Origin: Ustilago trichophora
Taxonomy: Eukaryota > Basidiomycota > Ustilaginomycetes > Ustilaginales > Ustilaginaceae
Length of the DNA stretch: 64,000 nucleotides
Reading direction: 5' to 3'
Assembly: GCA_900323505.1 (NCBI GenBank)
Contig: OOIN01000001.1
Location: forward strand, 310,001 to 374,000
Of the stretch, positions 23,489 to 34,206 are shown in pieces. The stretch's first letter is position 1; the number at the start of each line of letters is the position of its first letter. Under the pieces are notes generated by a model. The model saw only the letters and a list, made by a program, of their open reading frames with translations, was not told where the DNA came from and did no database searches. A program made the translations under genes and the position numbers.

Positions 23489-24273
23489 GATGTGCGAAGG
23501 TGAAGAAACTGCAGGGTATTCCGAGACGGATTCCTTGCTATACTGCGGATGGTATTTTTCCGCTCTTCGACGTACGTCGAACTACTTTTCCCGGTTGGGA
23601 CCCTGCGAAGGGATGATCAGAGCGCGGCGATGATGAAGTGGCGTGGATGCGGTATGGTGTTTGATGTTGGAGAAGGTCAAGATCGGAGAGAATGACTGCA
23701 GGCTGCTGCAACCTGTCTGCCGAGTGACGCCCAACCCTAACTTAACAATAATTTGGAAAACCCATGTGGATGTTAGACTGCCATTCTAGACAAAAGTCCT
23801 TTTTTTCTGGTCATAGAAATGTGCAAGGGCCGTAAAAGCCGAGTCATTGATGATAGCGATAAGGTGCGGTGAATTTTCGGCGCCAGTTCGTGTCGCGGCA
23901 AAACATCAGACAGCGCAAAAGATTGGAATGCAGCAAAAAAGGAAAGCAAGGGTCACCGGGCCGCGTGACTTGGCCCTTTGATAAAATTTCAAGGCATAGG
24001 AACAGCACAAGCTCAAATTTGAGCACATTCTGTAGGAAGAATGCGGGAGAGGCAAAACTTCGCATTTTGCAGGTGTGTTGGGTGTTGGAGGAGCTCGGAG
24101 CGCATTTCGCGCACTTATCGGTCTGACTCGTTCTAGATTTCTTTGTCAAACTTCACCGAGGCTGCTTTCCGCTATAACTACAGACCAACACCAACTCTTG
24201 GTGCGACCCCCTTTTCCCTTTGTACCACATCACACACACACACACACCCGTGAACACCTGTCGCTTACCAACA
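23489..24273. other. Intergenic: divergent promoters SPT3 / BCAT
   Basis: 785 bases of shared upstream DNA. A (CA)n run at 24231-24247 lies just before the aminotransferase ATG, probably within its leader. No gene was seen. Confidence 0.5.
24231..24247 (+). repeat. (CA)n dinucleotide run in BCAT leader
   Basis: Eight CA units ending 26 bases before the ATG at 24274. Confidence 0.85.
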
Positions 24274-25491
24274 ATGCCTGCACCTACATCGTCTGCGGCC
24301 ATCCAGCAGGCTGCCTCCACTTCTACCATGGCCCCGCTCAACGCTGATCTCCTCCAGATCAACCTTAACGAGAATGCTCCCGCTCCAGACTTTACCAACC
24401 TCGTCTTCGGCCAAAAGTTCTCCCCGCACATGCTCATCGTCGACTGGAACCACAAGACTGGATGGGGTGTTCCTCAGATCCAGCCCTACGGCCCGCTCTC
24501 GCTGTCCCCCGCCGCACCTGTCCTCCACTACGCTAGCGGCCTCTTCGAAGGCATGAAGGCCTACCGCTCCGTCGACGGCAGTGGCAAGATCCGCCTCTTC
24601 AGGGCTGACAAGAACATGGAGCGCATGAACAGGTCGGCTGCTCGTGCTGGTCTCCCCACCTTTGACGGTGAAGAGTTTATCAAGCTCATCAAGACCCTCG
24701 TCCGTATCGACAGGGAGTATGTTCCCCACGGAGAGGGCCAGACGCTCTACCTCCGCCCCACGCTCATCGGCACACCTGACACCCTCGGTATGGGCGTCCC
24801 CACCGAAGCCAAGCTGTACTGCATCTGCAGTCCTGTTGGAAACTACTACTCTTCCGGTACCGGTAGCAAGCCTGTCAGTCTTCTGGCCAGGACCGATGTC
24901 GTCAGAGCCTGGCCTGGCGGAACAGGCTGCTACAAGCTCGCTGCCAACTACGCTGGTGCCACTCGTCCCGCGATGGATGCCCTTCTCGAAGGCTACCACC
25001 AGGTACTCTGGCTTTTCGGCCCCGAGAGGCAGCTCACAGAGGTTGGAGCGATGAACCTCTTTGTCGTCTTCCGCGACCAGAGCGCAGACGGAGACGCAAC
25101 GCGCTACGAAGTTGCCACTGCCGCCCTCGACGATGGCACCATTCTTCCCGGTGTCACTCGTGACACCATCCTCTCGCTCCTACGCGCGTACAAGGCGGGT
25201 CAGGTGCAGATCGAGGGCCTCCCCAAGCCAGAGCTGATCGAGGTCAGCGAGAGGAAGGTGACCATGGACGAGATCATCGCAAAGGCAGAGAAGAACGAGA
25301 TCGCCGAGGTCTTTGGATCCGGTACCGCCGCCGTCGTCTGCAGCGTCGACAAGATTGGCTTCGAGGGTGCCGACATTCCCATCCCCATCCAGGCCGACGG
25401 TATGGGTACTTTCATGCGTACCATGCTCCGTGAGGTCACTGGTCGCCAGTGGGGTGCCATCCCTGCTCCAGAGTGGAGCACCGTCTGCTGA
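24274..25491 (+). CDS. BCAT: Branched-chain amino-acid aminotransferase
   Basis: An intronless 405-residue fold-type IV PLP enzyme that interconverts Leu, Ile and Val with their 2-oxo acids using 2-oxoglutarate/glutamate. Evidence includes LHYASGLFEGMKAYR (85-98), NMERMNRSAARAGLP (114-127), the LYLRPTLIGTPDTLGMG stretch and GGTGCYKLAANYAG, where Lys221 forms the Schiff base with PLP. EVGAMNLFVV and FGSGTAAVV complete the cofactor and substrate loops. The frame opens upstream at a TTG (24220), but ATG 24274 (CAACAATGC) is preferred. The N-terminus is Ser/Ala-rich with no Arg, so a mitochondrial presequence is not obvious and a cytosolic location is possible. It converges on the MFS gene with 212 bases between stops. 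Confidence 0.97.
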   Translation: MPAPTSSAAIQQAASTSTMAPLNADLLQINLNENAPAPDFTNLVFGQKFSPHMLIVDWNHKTGWGVPQIQPYGPLSLSPAAPVLHYASGLFEGMKAYRSVDGSGKIRLFRADKNMERMNRSAARAGLPTFDGEEFIKLIKTLVRIDREYVPHGEGQTLYLRPTLIGTPDTLGMGVPTEAKLYCICSPVGNYYSSGTGSKPVSLLARTDVVRAWPGGTGCYKLAANYAGATRPAMDALLEGYHQVLWLFGPERQLTEVGAMNLFVVFRDQSADGDATRYEVATAALDDGTILPGVTRDTILSLLRAYKAGQVQIEGLPKPELIEVSERKVTMDEIIAKAEKNEIAEVFGSGTAAVVCSVDKIGFEGADIPIPIQADGMGTFMRTMLREVTGRQWGAIPAPEWSTVC

Positions 25492-25703
25492 ATAGATTTC
25501 TGCTTCGTCTCTCTCATCATAGAGTCGTAGATGCATTCTCGGTCCAGGGCACATTCCTTTCAAAGCTCAATACAATGTCACGGCACACTCTTATACCATT
25601 CGTCACTCCTTTGGACGTAGAAATAGAATCTTATGCAAACCAAATCCTACTCTGTGGGCAAAAGAATGAGCGCTTCAAAACGAAGCAAAATGTGCTCGGT
25701 GCA

Positions 25704-27347
25704 CTAGATGGTGTAACGGAAGTACGGGCTTTCTTCGCCACGAAGCAGGACGTCGATCTTTCTTCTATCCGCCTCGCTCATTGTCACGTTGCCAATCACC
25801 TTGGCCTTTTCTTCGTCCCCGTCGCTGGCACTGGACCTCTCCGCAGCCTCCGCATGCACTTCCTCAACCTGCAGCGCGTCCTGCCTATCCCTGCGTCTGT
25901 TGATACTCCAGAATCTGTAGCTTGACCCAGCAGATACGAGAACGCCGAACAGCAGCAGCGCTGCGCTCACTGCCGTGCCTTGGACGTAGTATGGCTTTTC
26001 GCGGGCTGGGAACAAACGAGTTCCCAGCAAAGGTCCGCATTGGCCAATAGTCGCAAAAATCACAAGGCCCAATCCTTTCTTCGAGTCGCTGGCCTGATTG
26101 GCCATGAGCCACATGTAGAGGATGGGAATAAACGGGAAGAGACCGTTGACGATGAGCCAAATACCGATGTATCGGGCTGCCGTAGAGCGCAGACACGCAA
26201 GCATCAGGTAGCCTACAGCGCCGACGATGAGGAGGATTGTGCAAACGGGGCCTCGAATCTGGTAGCGGTCCGTCAGCCAGCACGCGGCGAGCGAAATCAT
26301 GAAGGCGAGTACGTAGGGCGGTGCAGAAAGGCCTTGAGCCTTGATGCTGCCATATCCCATCTCAGCAATCAAGGTGGGTACGTAGACGGGAACACTCGAG
26401 TAGCCAACGTTGATGATGAAGAAGAGCGCCGCGGTGATGTACGACATGGGGTCAGCGAAGGCGGATGCAGCCTTGTTCCAGCTGACTTGTTCCTTGATGC
26501 GGTGGGTGCAGGAGGCATCGGTCTGGCCAGTCTGGGCCATGTCGATAGCCTCACGAGGAGGTGGGCGGAAGAGTCGGGCTTCAGCGATTGCCTTTTCGCG
26601 TTCGTTGAGGAAGCTTGCGGACTGGATACTATTCGGAAGCGCAAAGTACGCGACGGGAGCCATGATCAGCGTCGGAATGCCCTCGATCAAGAAGAGAAGC
26701 CTCCACGACTCAACCGCCGTGTGGGCATGTACCAATCCATACGCGATCGAACCTGCAATCGCCGACGAGATGGCACCTGCCGATACAAACCATCCAAACC
26801 TCAATCCTATCTCTGTTTTTGGATAGAAAAAGGACAGATACAAGGCCCAGCCTGTGCCATAGCCGCTTTCGAATACAGCGAGAAAGAATCTAGCCGCCAT
26901 CATTCCCTCCCAATTCCTGGCCGCAGCTTGGCAAATCCCCGCCACGCCCCACATGAATACGCAAAACGTCATCCAGATTCGCGGTGGCAGCAACTTGTAC
27001 ATGAACACCTGGAATTGGAACAGAATATAGGCAATGTAGAAGATAGTAAGCAGCCACTGGAACTGAGCATCGCTAAGGCCGAGTGCCTTGTTCATGCCCG
27101 CTGTCTTTGCATTGCCGATGTTTGCGCGATCGAGTAGAGCGGCGAGGTAGAGGAAGAAGGAAGTAGTCACGATGCGCAGGTCGAGCTTGCGGCGGATGAC
27201 AGCCTCTTCCTCATCGGACCACCATTTTGTGAGTTTCGAGAGATAAGCATCCCGGTGTGCGTCTTCGCTTGGGGTGCGCGAGCCTGAGAAGGTGGCGATG
27301 GGACCGGCCCCGGCATCGAAGGTCTTGTCTTTGATTTCGGCGCTCAT
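25704..27347 (-). CDS. MFS transporter, allantoate permease/anion:cation symporter family
   Basis: An intronless 547-residue membrane protein with about 12 hydrophobic segments and cytosolic ends. It shows Dal5/Tna1-type (ACS) text: RKLDLRIVTTSFFLYLAALLDRANIGNAK in TM1, then FYIAYILFQFQV, a WGVAGICQAAARNWEGMMAARFFLAVFESG block, and a central loop after SWRLLFLIEGIPTLIMAPVAYF. In fungi this family carries organic anions such as allantoate, nicotinate, biotin or pantothenate across the plasma membrane. The substrate cannot be deduced. A possible link with the PuuE-type enzyme at 49.4 kb is speculative because the genes are 22 kb apart. The start at 27347 is the first ATG. Acidic residues dominate the first 55 residues. 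Confidence 0.93.
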   Translation of the reverse strand: MSAEIKDKTFDAGAGPIATFSGSRTPSEDAHRDAYLSKLTKWWSDEEEAVIRRKLDLRIVTTSFFLYLAALLDRANIGNAKTAGMNKALGLSDAQFQWLLTIFYIAYILFQFQVFMYKLLPPRIWMTFCVFMWGVAGICQAAARNWEGMMAARFFLAVFESGYGTGWALYLSFFYPKTEIGLRFGWFVSAGAISSAIAGSIAYGLVHAHTAVESWRLLFLIEGIPTLIMAPVAYFALPNSIQSASFLNEREKAIAEARLFRPPPREAIDMAQTGQTDASCTHRIKEQVSWNKAASAFADPMSYITAALFFIINVGYSSVPVYVPTLIAEMGYGSIKAQGLSAPPYVLAFMISLAACWLTDRYQIRGPVCTILLIVGAVGYLMLACLRSTAARYIGIWLIVNGLFPFIPILYMWLMANQASDSKKGLGLVIFATIGQCGPLLGTRLFPAREKPYYVQGTAVSAALLLFGVLVSAGSSYRFWSINRRRDRQDALQVEEVHAEAAERSSASDGDEEKAKVIGNVTMSEADRRKIDVLLRGEESPYFRYTI

Positions 27348-28633
27348 GTTGAGCTTCTACTCGATTGAATGTACGGCCAGCGCACTGGAATAGTGTTGAG
27401 TTGTTGATATACAAGGTCGTTGGTCGTGGTGGCTTTTTTTTGCTGTAAGAGAGTGTTGGACCAATTAGTTTCGACGACGGGAAGGGGCAGCACAGATGGA
27501 AACAGAAAGGAGGACCAGTATTTGTAGCCGTGGAGAATAAAGGTGGGCGTAGCCATGGAGAAACCCAGAGTGACTCGTCACTTGGACAAGGCAAAGCGTT
27601 GTCTTGACGTGCAGAAGGAATCTTGTTCATCCGCCGCCACCGCCGGCGGAGCGCTAAAGTGCCGGGAAAAACGTAGTTGCGCTCGTAAAAATGGCTCAAG
27701 GTGGGATGTCGGTCTAGCGTGGGGACGTGCAGATGGTACGTGGGGGAATCCAGTCTCGGTCATGCGGCACAGCTCGCTTGGCGACAACTGCGTGCGTTCA
27801 GTCTAACTTATCGGCGAATTCGGCAGCGCTTTCACTCGCCGTTCAGCGCTTTTCAACGGGTCGGAGTTCTTTTCAGCGGCAGGGCAGAGAGCACATCAAG
27901 CCGAGTATTTCACCGGCCACAGTAAACATTTCGCGAAAAACAGATCTGCTGTGCTGTGTCGCGCTGAACTGAATGAGGGCTTGTGGTTCTCGAAGCGATG
28001 GCTTCTCGGAACGGCTTCCGACAATGCAATCCAGCACAACGTCGCTGCTGGGCCCTCGAGGGCGTGGGACGAATTGGAAGAGAAGAATGAAATCGCATTT
28101 GATCACGTCAATTGAGCTCAACTCAAGATTCACTTCATCAGCTGGCTTGGGACACACATGGCAGCGGCAATGAGACCAATTAGCACACCTTGCTGCCTTG
28201 TTCTGGCAGACCAGCAGATTACATATATACTTCACATTCATTTGTAGATAGGAAGATAACCTCTCAGTTTAGCTCTAGTAGCATTCTCAGTTGTCATTGG
28301 TTGCAATAACAGAGCTTTGCAACCCATACTCAGTCTGAGCTCCTCCTCACCAATAGGAGAGCTAGCCTTGTGAGTTGCAGTCAATGTAATTCTGTGTTTT
28401 ATCCACAGGATGAATGCTGTTGAGATAGGGTAGGCATATGCCCAAGACCGAACCCAATATTCCGAGGATGGTGAGGCGGCCCATGTCCTGACGGAACAAT
28501 GCACACATGAGCTTGGGGCTTGGTTCGATGACTGATCGTTTAGACTGAGTTAATGCTAAAAGTACATGAGTGAATGAATGACTGAATGAATGATGTCCAT
28601 CTTTCTTCGATTTGCGAAGGTCGCTACTCGGGA
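27348..28633. other. Intergenic: MFS promoter / PTC7 3' region
   Basis: About 1.3 kb with only short open frames. A TGAATGAATGAC-type tetranucleotide repeat lies at 28569-28593. No RNA or protein gene was recognised. Confidence 0.5.
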
Positions 28634-29911
28634 TCAGCGCTCGATAACAAGGCAGCAGACGAGAGCTACATCATCAATCTTTCCACCGGGAAAGTGAATG
28701 CCATAACGGGCCGCTTCCCTCTCAAAGGGACTTTGCTTGGTGGTCGAGTTCTGGCAGATCTTTGCATACTCGACCAAGTTGGTCGCCAGCACCTGAACAA
28801 ACTCCTTGTCTTCCTCCAAGCTATCTCCCTTCTCGCCCACTTTGCTCTCGGCCTGCCTCGCTGCGTAGCTCGCGTGGTGCTTCTCCTTGATGAACTTGGC
28901 AAACTGTGGGATTTCAATCTTGGCATCCACGTTGTCAAAGAGGCCGTCGGTGCCGACAATGATGAGATCGCCATGTTGGAGGGTGCATTCCCATGCCGCG
29001 GCGTCTTTGGGAGTGTTCGAGATGGAACCCTCCTGCATCCATTCTTTGGGGAGTTTGGCAAGTTGGAGCGGGGTGTTGAATCCGAGTTGCTGGGGAGGAG
29101 AGGCATGAAATACCCCTTGTTTTCCGGTACCCTGGCGAAGGATGACAAAACCTGAGTCGCCAAGGTTGGCTGATCGGAGGGTGCCGTTTGAGGAGTCCAT
29201 AGTAAGGATACAAGCTGTTGCACTGCCTGCGACGACGAGAGGCTCTTTGAGGACGTGCTCGAATGCTTCGGCGAGGATGCGGTTGGGCGCGACGCCATTG
29301 TCCGGGTTCGCTGATGCGGAAGCAGCAGACTTGGACGAGTAGAACATGAGCGCTTGCGAGAAAAGCGAAGGGTCGATTCCATTCTCGGTCCACCCACCTA
29401 CACCGTCCGCTACACCGATAGCTACATCTCCAGAAGTGCCCATCGAGGTGCACATGAGCGAGTCCTCTCCCGCCTCGCCTCCTCGGAGAAGCTCATCGCG
29501 CCATCGACCGATCTCACTGTCCGCAGGGAAGCCAATCTGAGCCCTCTTGGCCGGCCCATCTTCCTCATTGGCCGACGCAGAGGAGGAAGAGTCACCTTCC
29601 TGTGGCAGGTCTTCGGGATGGCGAGGTTTGCCTTGGAATGCATACGCTGTAAGAAACTGGAAAGGCTGCTGCGAAGCTCGTGGAGGTCCAGTTGTGAAGG
29701 TTCGCCGCAAACGCAAGGAAGAGGCCGCCGCTAATGAAGAGGAGGAGCTCGGCTGTGTACGGGTCTTATTTAAGACTGTTGTGCTGAGTCGACGCAATGA
29801 CGCTCCGCTTGATTGAGTGCGAGGAAGCGCCTTCAACGATGCATTGCTGACACAGCTGTGTGCAATGCGAACAGACATGCGCAACGACGCAGATGCACCT
29901 GTGGACAACAT
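28634..29911 (-). CDS. PTC7: Mitochondrial PP2C-type protein phosphatase (PTC7-like)
   Basis: An intronless 425-residue metal-dependent Ser/Thr phosphatase. The first 70 residues are Arg/Ser-rich without net acids and end in a SLRLRRTFTTGP stretch, fitting a mitochondrial presequence. The catalytic domain starts after a Ser/Glu-rich linker (105-120): GEDSLMC, AIGVADGVGGW (165-174, metal-binding Asp), SANLGDSGFVILR, then IIVGTDGLFDNV and the final DDVALVCCLV, which supply the other metal-ligand aspartates. This is the PTC7/PPTC7 subgroup, which dephosphorylates mitochondrial targets including coenzyme Q biosynthesis proteins and, in animals, limits mitophagy. The start ATG at 29911 is the only one giving the full presequence. 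Diverges from CDC1. Confidence 0.95.
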   Translation of the reverse strand: MLSTGASASLRMSVRIAHSCVSNASLKALPRTQSSGASLRRLSTTVLNKTRTQPSSSSSLAAASSLRLRRTFTTGPPRASQQPFQFLTAYAFQGKPRHPEDLPQEGDSSSSASANEEDGPAKRAQIGFPADSEIGRWRDELLRGGEAGEDSLMCTSMGTSGDVAIGVADGVGGWTENGIDPSLFSQALMFYSSKSAASASANPDNGVAPNRILAEAFEHVLKEPLVVAGSATACILTMDSSNGTLRSANLGDSGFVILRQGTGKQGVFHASPPQQLGFNTPLQLAKLPKEWMQEGSISNTPKDAAAWECTLQHGDLIIVGTDGLFDNVDAKIEIPQFAKFIKEKHHASYAARQAESKVGEKGDSLEEDKEFVQVLATNLVEYAKICQNSTTKQSPFEREAARYGIHFPGGKIDDVALVCCLVIER

Positions 29912-30669
29912 GTCTGCTCGTCTGATGTCGCAATCTGTCCTACGTCCGAGGGTAAGATGACAAGTCCGAGCCTGTGTTTCCTGTTGTGTCTTGCAAGAGG
30001 GGATAGGGGGCTGCCAAGTTTCAGTGCAAAGAAAGCTTCGGTAGCGTTGTAGTCGGATAGGCTCGATGAGAGGAGTTGACGGAGATGATCACTGTGTGAA
30101 GGAAGCAAGGTCCATCGGCAATGAACTCGACCAGGCTTCGATGTTACGGCTCTCTGATCTCCGTAACTTCGTCTGGCTGCGCTGTGCAGGTGCTGACGGA
30201 AATCCCGCAAAAAAAATCCCCCCAAAAATTTCCCTCGCTTGGAGAAAAGGAGAAACAGGCCAACACGCGGGGAAGCAACACGCGAATTTTGGCCTGCCGT
30301 CACAGTGTTACGCCGTCCTTCTGTGACACCTCTGCTTCCGAAAATCGAGGAAATGCACTCTTGCGTCAATTCATGTGGCCAAAAGCCAAGGCCTAGACAG
30401 CTTTGGCCGTGCGCTGGGCGAGAACAATGTTGCCGAACAGTAAGGTGTGTGTTATGCTTTTGACAGCAAGGCTTGGCATATTCGTAATATCGAAGAACGC
30501 CGATCAGCCAACTCAATTCCAATCTACCTTCTCGACCATCCATCCAGCAGACCTTCTCGAGGCCGATTGCTACCGACCGCACCATCAGCAGCTTAGCTCT
30601 AAATGAGGGTGCAAGCACGTCAAGTAGGTTCATTCCTCTGACCAGTCTCGCACGGTCCCCTTCAGAGAC
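29912..30669. other. Intergenic: divergent promoters PTC7 / CDC1
   Basis: 758 bases of shared upstream DNA. Frames here are short and unrelated to known families. A small upstream ORF (30603-30641) precedes the CDC1 start. Confidence 0.5.
30603..30641 (+). promoter_or_regulatory. Possible upstream ORF of the CDC1-like gene
   Basis: ATG in context AAATGAG opens 12 codons and stops at 30639-30641, 28 bases before the main ATG and in a different frame. If transcribed it could damp translation. A 42-nt GT...AG excision here is possible but shorter than usual fungal introns and would not restore the main frame. Confidence 0.25.
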
Positions 30670-32466
30670 ATGTCAAGACGTGTCTCTTCCCTGCGAGGCA
30701 CAGAGGCCGTGCAACGGCTCCTTCACTTCCTTGCCGGATCGACCCACGTTACCACATTTCGCCTGCTATGGGTGGCGCTATTGTTCTATGGTGAAAGAGC
30801 CATCTTTCACAATGCCGTCAACAGTTGCCGGTGGCCGGACCCACCCGCCTCATCTGCAAACAGAGCCACACCGGCAGTCCACGTCCTCCTCGTTACCGAC
30901 CCACAAATCATCGATCGCGACACATACCCAGATCTGCCCCTTCCCAACTTGCTCTATCCAATCGTGCGTCACTTCTCAGACAACTACCTCAAGAATGTCT
31001 GGACTGCTCTTGCCGTCAACCCGAACAAGTGGCTGCACCGAGGACACATTCTACCCCCTGATCAGGAGGCGCAACGCCGATCGGGGTCACGGCTGGGACT
31101 GGTGCAGCCGCCCGATGGCGTGGTGTGGATGGGCGATCTGACCGATGGTGGCAGACGAGGTCGCTCTGACGCGGAGTGGACGGCGTTGGTCAAGCGCTTT
31201 CATAACATCTTTTGGAGGCCACGGGAGGCCAATTGGGAAGCGCTACACTCGACTCTCAGCACCACACGGCAACTCATCGTGCCCCGCACGTCGGCTAGCA
31301 TGTTCATTCCCACCATCTATCTCTCGGGTAATCACGACATTGGGCTTCCAGGCTCTTCGGCGGACCACCGTGTCGATGTACTGGCTAGCGAGGATGCCAT
31401 CGAGCGTTTCAACCGCGACTTTGGTATGAAAGTTGACGGAGGCGGGTTTGTGGTCAAGGAGCGGAACTCGTTCAAGCAGCTGAGCCTCAATGGTCGCATC
31501 ATCATCTCCACAGATGCATCGCTTGGGGCTACACACGAGTTGATCCTCGTCAACGCGCAGGATCTGGTTGGTATGGAGCGGCAAGGTGGGGGACCGTTCG
31601 ACACCCGACTTGGCTCCAATCATCCAGGCAAACTCGACGGTCAGTTGGGGGACAACGCACACAATGCTTATAAGGAGACATATGAATTTGTCGAGTCCAT
31701 AAAAAGTGGCAGCATCCACGTTCCTCGAGTGCTTCTCACCCACGTGCCGCTGCACAGACAAGAGGGAACGACTTGCGACGATGTGGCGAGATCAGCTCAA
31801 CATGGAGTGACAAGAGAATCGAGCCGACCTCTACATCAAGGGACAGATCGAGGCTCGACCTACCAAAACATGGTCTCGGCTTCTGTTACGGACTGGGTGC
31901 TGCAATCTATCGACCCGATGGCCGTCTTTAGCGGCGATGACCACGATCATTGCGAACATCGTCACACCAGAATCATGAGTAACACGTCCAAGGCCACAAT
32001 CGTTGACGGTTTCAAGGCGGATGAGATCCCTGAACTGACTGTCAAGTCAGTATCGATGACCGAAGGCGTACGAAAGCCAGGCTTTGCTCGTCTGAGCTTG
32101 TTCTCCCCGCCCTCCTCCGCATCGTCCAGCCTTGAGCAACGCGCAGCGATGGCATACACTCCGTGTCCTTTGCCTGATCAAATCGCTATTTGGACTCACC
32201 TTTATCTCCCTTTCTTTGTCGTAAGCATGGTTGGGCTCTTTATCTGGCCACGATACACGCAAAGTCGGTCGGACACAGCTGGATACCTCCCACTCAACAA
32301 TCAGCATAAGAGGGACGACGACGATCCGCCCATGGCAAGCGAGCGCGGGATCAAACATGCAATGTCGAACAGAGGTACAGCGCAAGGGTGGAAGCAAGAC
32401 GTGCTTGCGGTGGTCGTTGTTGCATTGCCTTTCTGGATCTTTTGCCAGACTCATTTCTTATTCTAA
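30670..32466 (+). CDS. CDC1: CDC1/PGAP5-like ER metallophosphoesterase
   Basis: An intronless 598-residue calcineurin-fold phosphoesterase. An N-terminal membrane segment (about 29-50, TFRLLWVALLFYGERAIF) precedes metal-site motifs in order: LLVTDPQI (73-80), WMGDLTDGG (153-161), LSGNHDIG (218-225), LLTHVPLHR, and FSGDDHDHCE. Two further hydrophobic segments near the C-terminus (HLYLPFFVVSMVGLFIWP and VLAVVVVALPFWIF) anchor it. This architecture is that of yeast Cdc1 and mammalian PGAP5, Mn-dependent ER/Golgi enzymes that remove ethanolamine phosphate from GPI glycans. There is a Gly/Arg-rich, poorly conserved linker between the His motif blocks. The ATG at 30670 begins just after an in-frame-free leader. 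Its 3' end converges on UGD across 234 bases. Confidence 0.93.
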   Translation: MSRRVSSLRGTEAVQRLLHFLAGSTHVTTFRLLWVALLFYGERAIFHNAVNSCRWPDPPASSANRATPAVHVLLVTDPQIIDRDTYPDLPLPNLLYPIVRHFSDNYLKNVWTALAVNPNKWLHRGHILPPDQEAQRRSGSRLGLVQPPDGVVWMGDLTDGGRRGRSDAEWTALVKRFHNIFWRPREANWEALHSTLSTTRQLIVPRTSASMFIPTIYLSGNHDIGLPGSSADHRVDVLASEDAIERFNRDFGMKVDGGGFVVKERNSFKQLSLNGRIIISTDASLGATHELILVNAQDLVGMERQGGGPFDTRLGSNHPGKLDGQLGDNAHNAYKETYEFVESIKSGSIHVPRVLLTHVPLHRQEGTTCDDVARSAQHGVTRESSRPLHQGTDRGSTYQNMVSASVTDWVLQSIDPMAVFSGDDHDHCEHRHTRIMSNTSKATIVDGFKADEIPELTVKSVSMTEGVRKPGFARLSLFSPPSSASSSLEQRAAMAYTPCPLPDQIAIWTHLYLPFFVVSMVGLFIWPRYTQSRSDTAGYLPLNNQHKRDDDDPPMASERGIKHAMSNRGTAQGWKQDVLAVVVVALPFWIFCQTHFLF

Positions 32467-32700
32467 CAGACACTCTGGAAGGCTGCTGCCAATATACCAC
32501 GTTTGTGCTTAGGAATCGTATTACAATTACGGACAACATCATCGCAATGCTGCATTTATGGAACGAAATGGTCTGGAGCGAACAAGAAGCGAGATCATCA
32601 TTTCAAGTCGAAAAGAAGCTGGCGAGAAAATGTCGGGTATCCAGCAAGGCTCTGAAGGCACTTGCACAAGAAGTCGTTGTCGTCAATCGATCGACGATGC

Positions 32701-34206
32701 TCAAGCCCAGATGGGATCAACAATGAGGGGTCCCTTGCCCACAGCATGTACCTTGAAACCGACGCTGCGGAGCACCTTTGCGTCAACAATGCCTCTTCCG
32801 TCAAACACGAAAGCAGGCTTCTTCATGCTCCTGTAGATCTCATCCCAGTCCTGGGCGGTTGCGTCTCTGAACTCGTCCCATTCGGTGCAGATAATGACCG
32901 CCTCAGCATCCTCGCACGCCTCTTTCATCGAGCTGGCAATCTTGACCTGCTGTTTGACATTCTCCGCATCATCGATGACGCCTGGCTCCGTCAAATCGAG
33001 CATGATCTGATTCGTAGTCACCTTGGGGTCATAGATCGAGATGATGGCTCGTTCTTGACGGAAGTACTTGCAGAGGGTGATTGCGGCCGACTCGCGAGTG
33101 TCTCCAGTGTCCTTTTTGAAGGCGAAGCCAAGTACGGCAATCTTCTTCATGGTGATGGTGTTGAAAAGGGTGGAAACGACTTTGCGGGCGAAGCGAGATT
33201 TCGAGTATTCGTTCATCTTGATCACCTGGTGCCAGTAATCTGCGACCTCGCTCAAACCGAGCGATTCAGAGAGGTAGACAAGGTTGAGGATGTCCTTTTG
33301 GAAGCAACTGCCTCCAAAACCGACGGACGCTTTGAGGAACTTGGGTCCGATACGAGCGTCCAACCCACACGCATGGGCCACTTCGTCGACGTCGGCACCT
33401 GTAGCCTCGCAAATAGCAGATAGCGAGTTGATGCTAGAGATACGCTGTGCTAGCAGTGCGTTGGCAGCCAACTTGCTGAGTTCCGAGGACCACAGACCGG
33501 TCTCATAGATCTTGGAAGCGTCGACCCAGTTCTGATACACTTCGCTGAGCGCTTTCGCCGCCGCTTTGCCTTGTGCTGTGTCGAGCGAGCCGATGAGGAC
33601 GCGGTCTGGCGCCATCAAGTCGCGGATCGCAGTACCTTCGGCCAAGAACTCCGGATTGGAGAGGATCTGGAACGAGATGAGCGTGCCATCAGCTGTGTAG
33701 CTCGAGTTGGATTCGAGAATGGTCCTCATGCTTGCTGCTGTTCGGCATGGCACGGTGGATTTCTCGACGATGATTTTGGAGCTGGTGGCCACAGAGGCAA
33801 TGCGACGGGTGGAAGCCTCGACGTAGTGCAGGTCAGCAGCGAAGCCCTTGCCCACGCCAGATGTCTTTGTTGGGGTGTTGACCGAGACGAAGATCAAATC
33901 GGCTTCCTGAATAGCGGCATCGATGTCGGTAGAGAAGAAGAGGTTGCGGCCACGGCACTGGCGTACGACCTCGTCAAGACCGGGTTCAAAGACGGGGAGA
34001 ACGTCCGAATTCCACGCAGCGATGCGAACGGGGTTGACATCGACGATGATGACCTTGATGTGAGGGCATTTGAGCGCGATCACTGAGCAGGTGGGACCAC
34101 CAACGTAGCCTGCACCGATACAGCAGATTGTACGGACTTGCGTGGGGACAGATTGGACGTGGTGTTGGCTGGAAGAGCCGTTGGCGTTAAGTACCGGAGC
34201 GGGCAT
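32701..34206 (-). CDS. UGD1: UDP-glucose 6-dehydrogenase
   Basis: An intronless 501-residue enzyme oxidising UDP-glucose to UDP-glucuronate with two NAD+, which feeds glucuronic-acid and xylose-containing glycans in basidiomycetes. Motifs: [12 protein letters not shown] (28-39) NAD-binding loop, [39 protein letters not shown], and [11 protein letters not shown] with the thiohemiacetal Cys301. The NAD-binding C-terminal domain includes [17 protein letters not shown], and FDGRGIVD. Residues 1-24 are a Ser/Gln-rich extension. It lacks the presequence of organellar proteins and is cytosolic by family. The start ATG at 34206 fits the normal family length (about 460-490). Diverges from the amidase gene. 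Confidence 0.97.
   Translation of the reverse strand: MPAPVLNANGSSSQHHVQSVPTQVRTICCIGAGYVGGPTCSVIALKCPHIKVIIVDVNPVRIAAWNSDVLPVFEPGLDEVVRQCRGRNLFFSTDIDAAIQEADLIFVSVNTPTKTSGVGKGFAADLHYVEASTRRIASVATSSKIIVEKSTVPCRTAASMRTILESNSSYTADGTLISFQILSNPEFLAEGTAIRDLMAPDRVLIGSLDTAQGKAAAKALSEVYQNWVDASKIYETGLWSSELSKLAANALLAQRISSINSLSAICEATGADVDEVAHACGLDARIGPKFLKASVGFGGSCFQKDILNLVYLSESLGLSEVADYWHQVIKMNEYSKSRFARKVVSTLFNTITMKKIAVLGFAFKKDTGDTRESAAITLCKYFRQERAIISIYDPKVTTNQIMLDLTEPGVIDDAENVKQQVKIASSMKEACEDAEAVIICTEWDEFRDATAQDWDEIYRSMKKPAFVFDGRGIVDAKVLRSVGFKVHAVGKGPLIVDPIWA

Noticed and set aside
25980..27137. 385-codon plus-strand frame over the MFS gene
   Set aside because: Shadow of the transporter; charged, non-membrane sequence without motifs.
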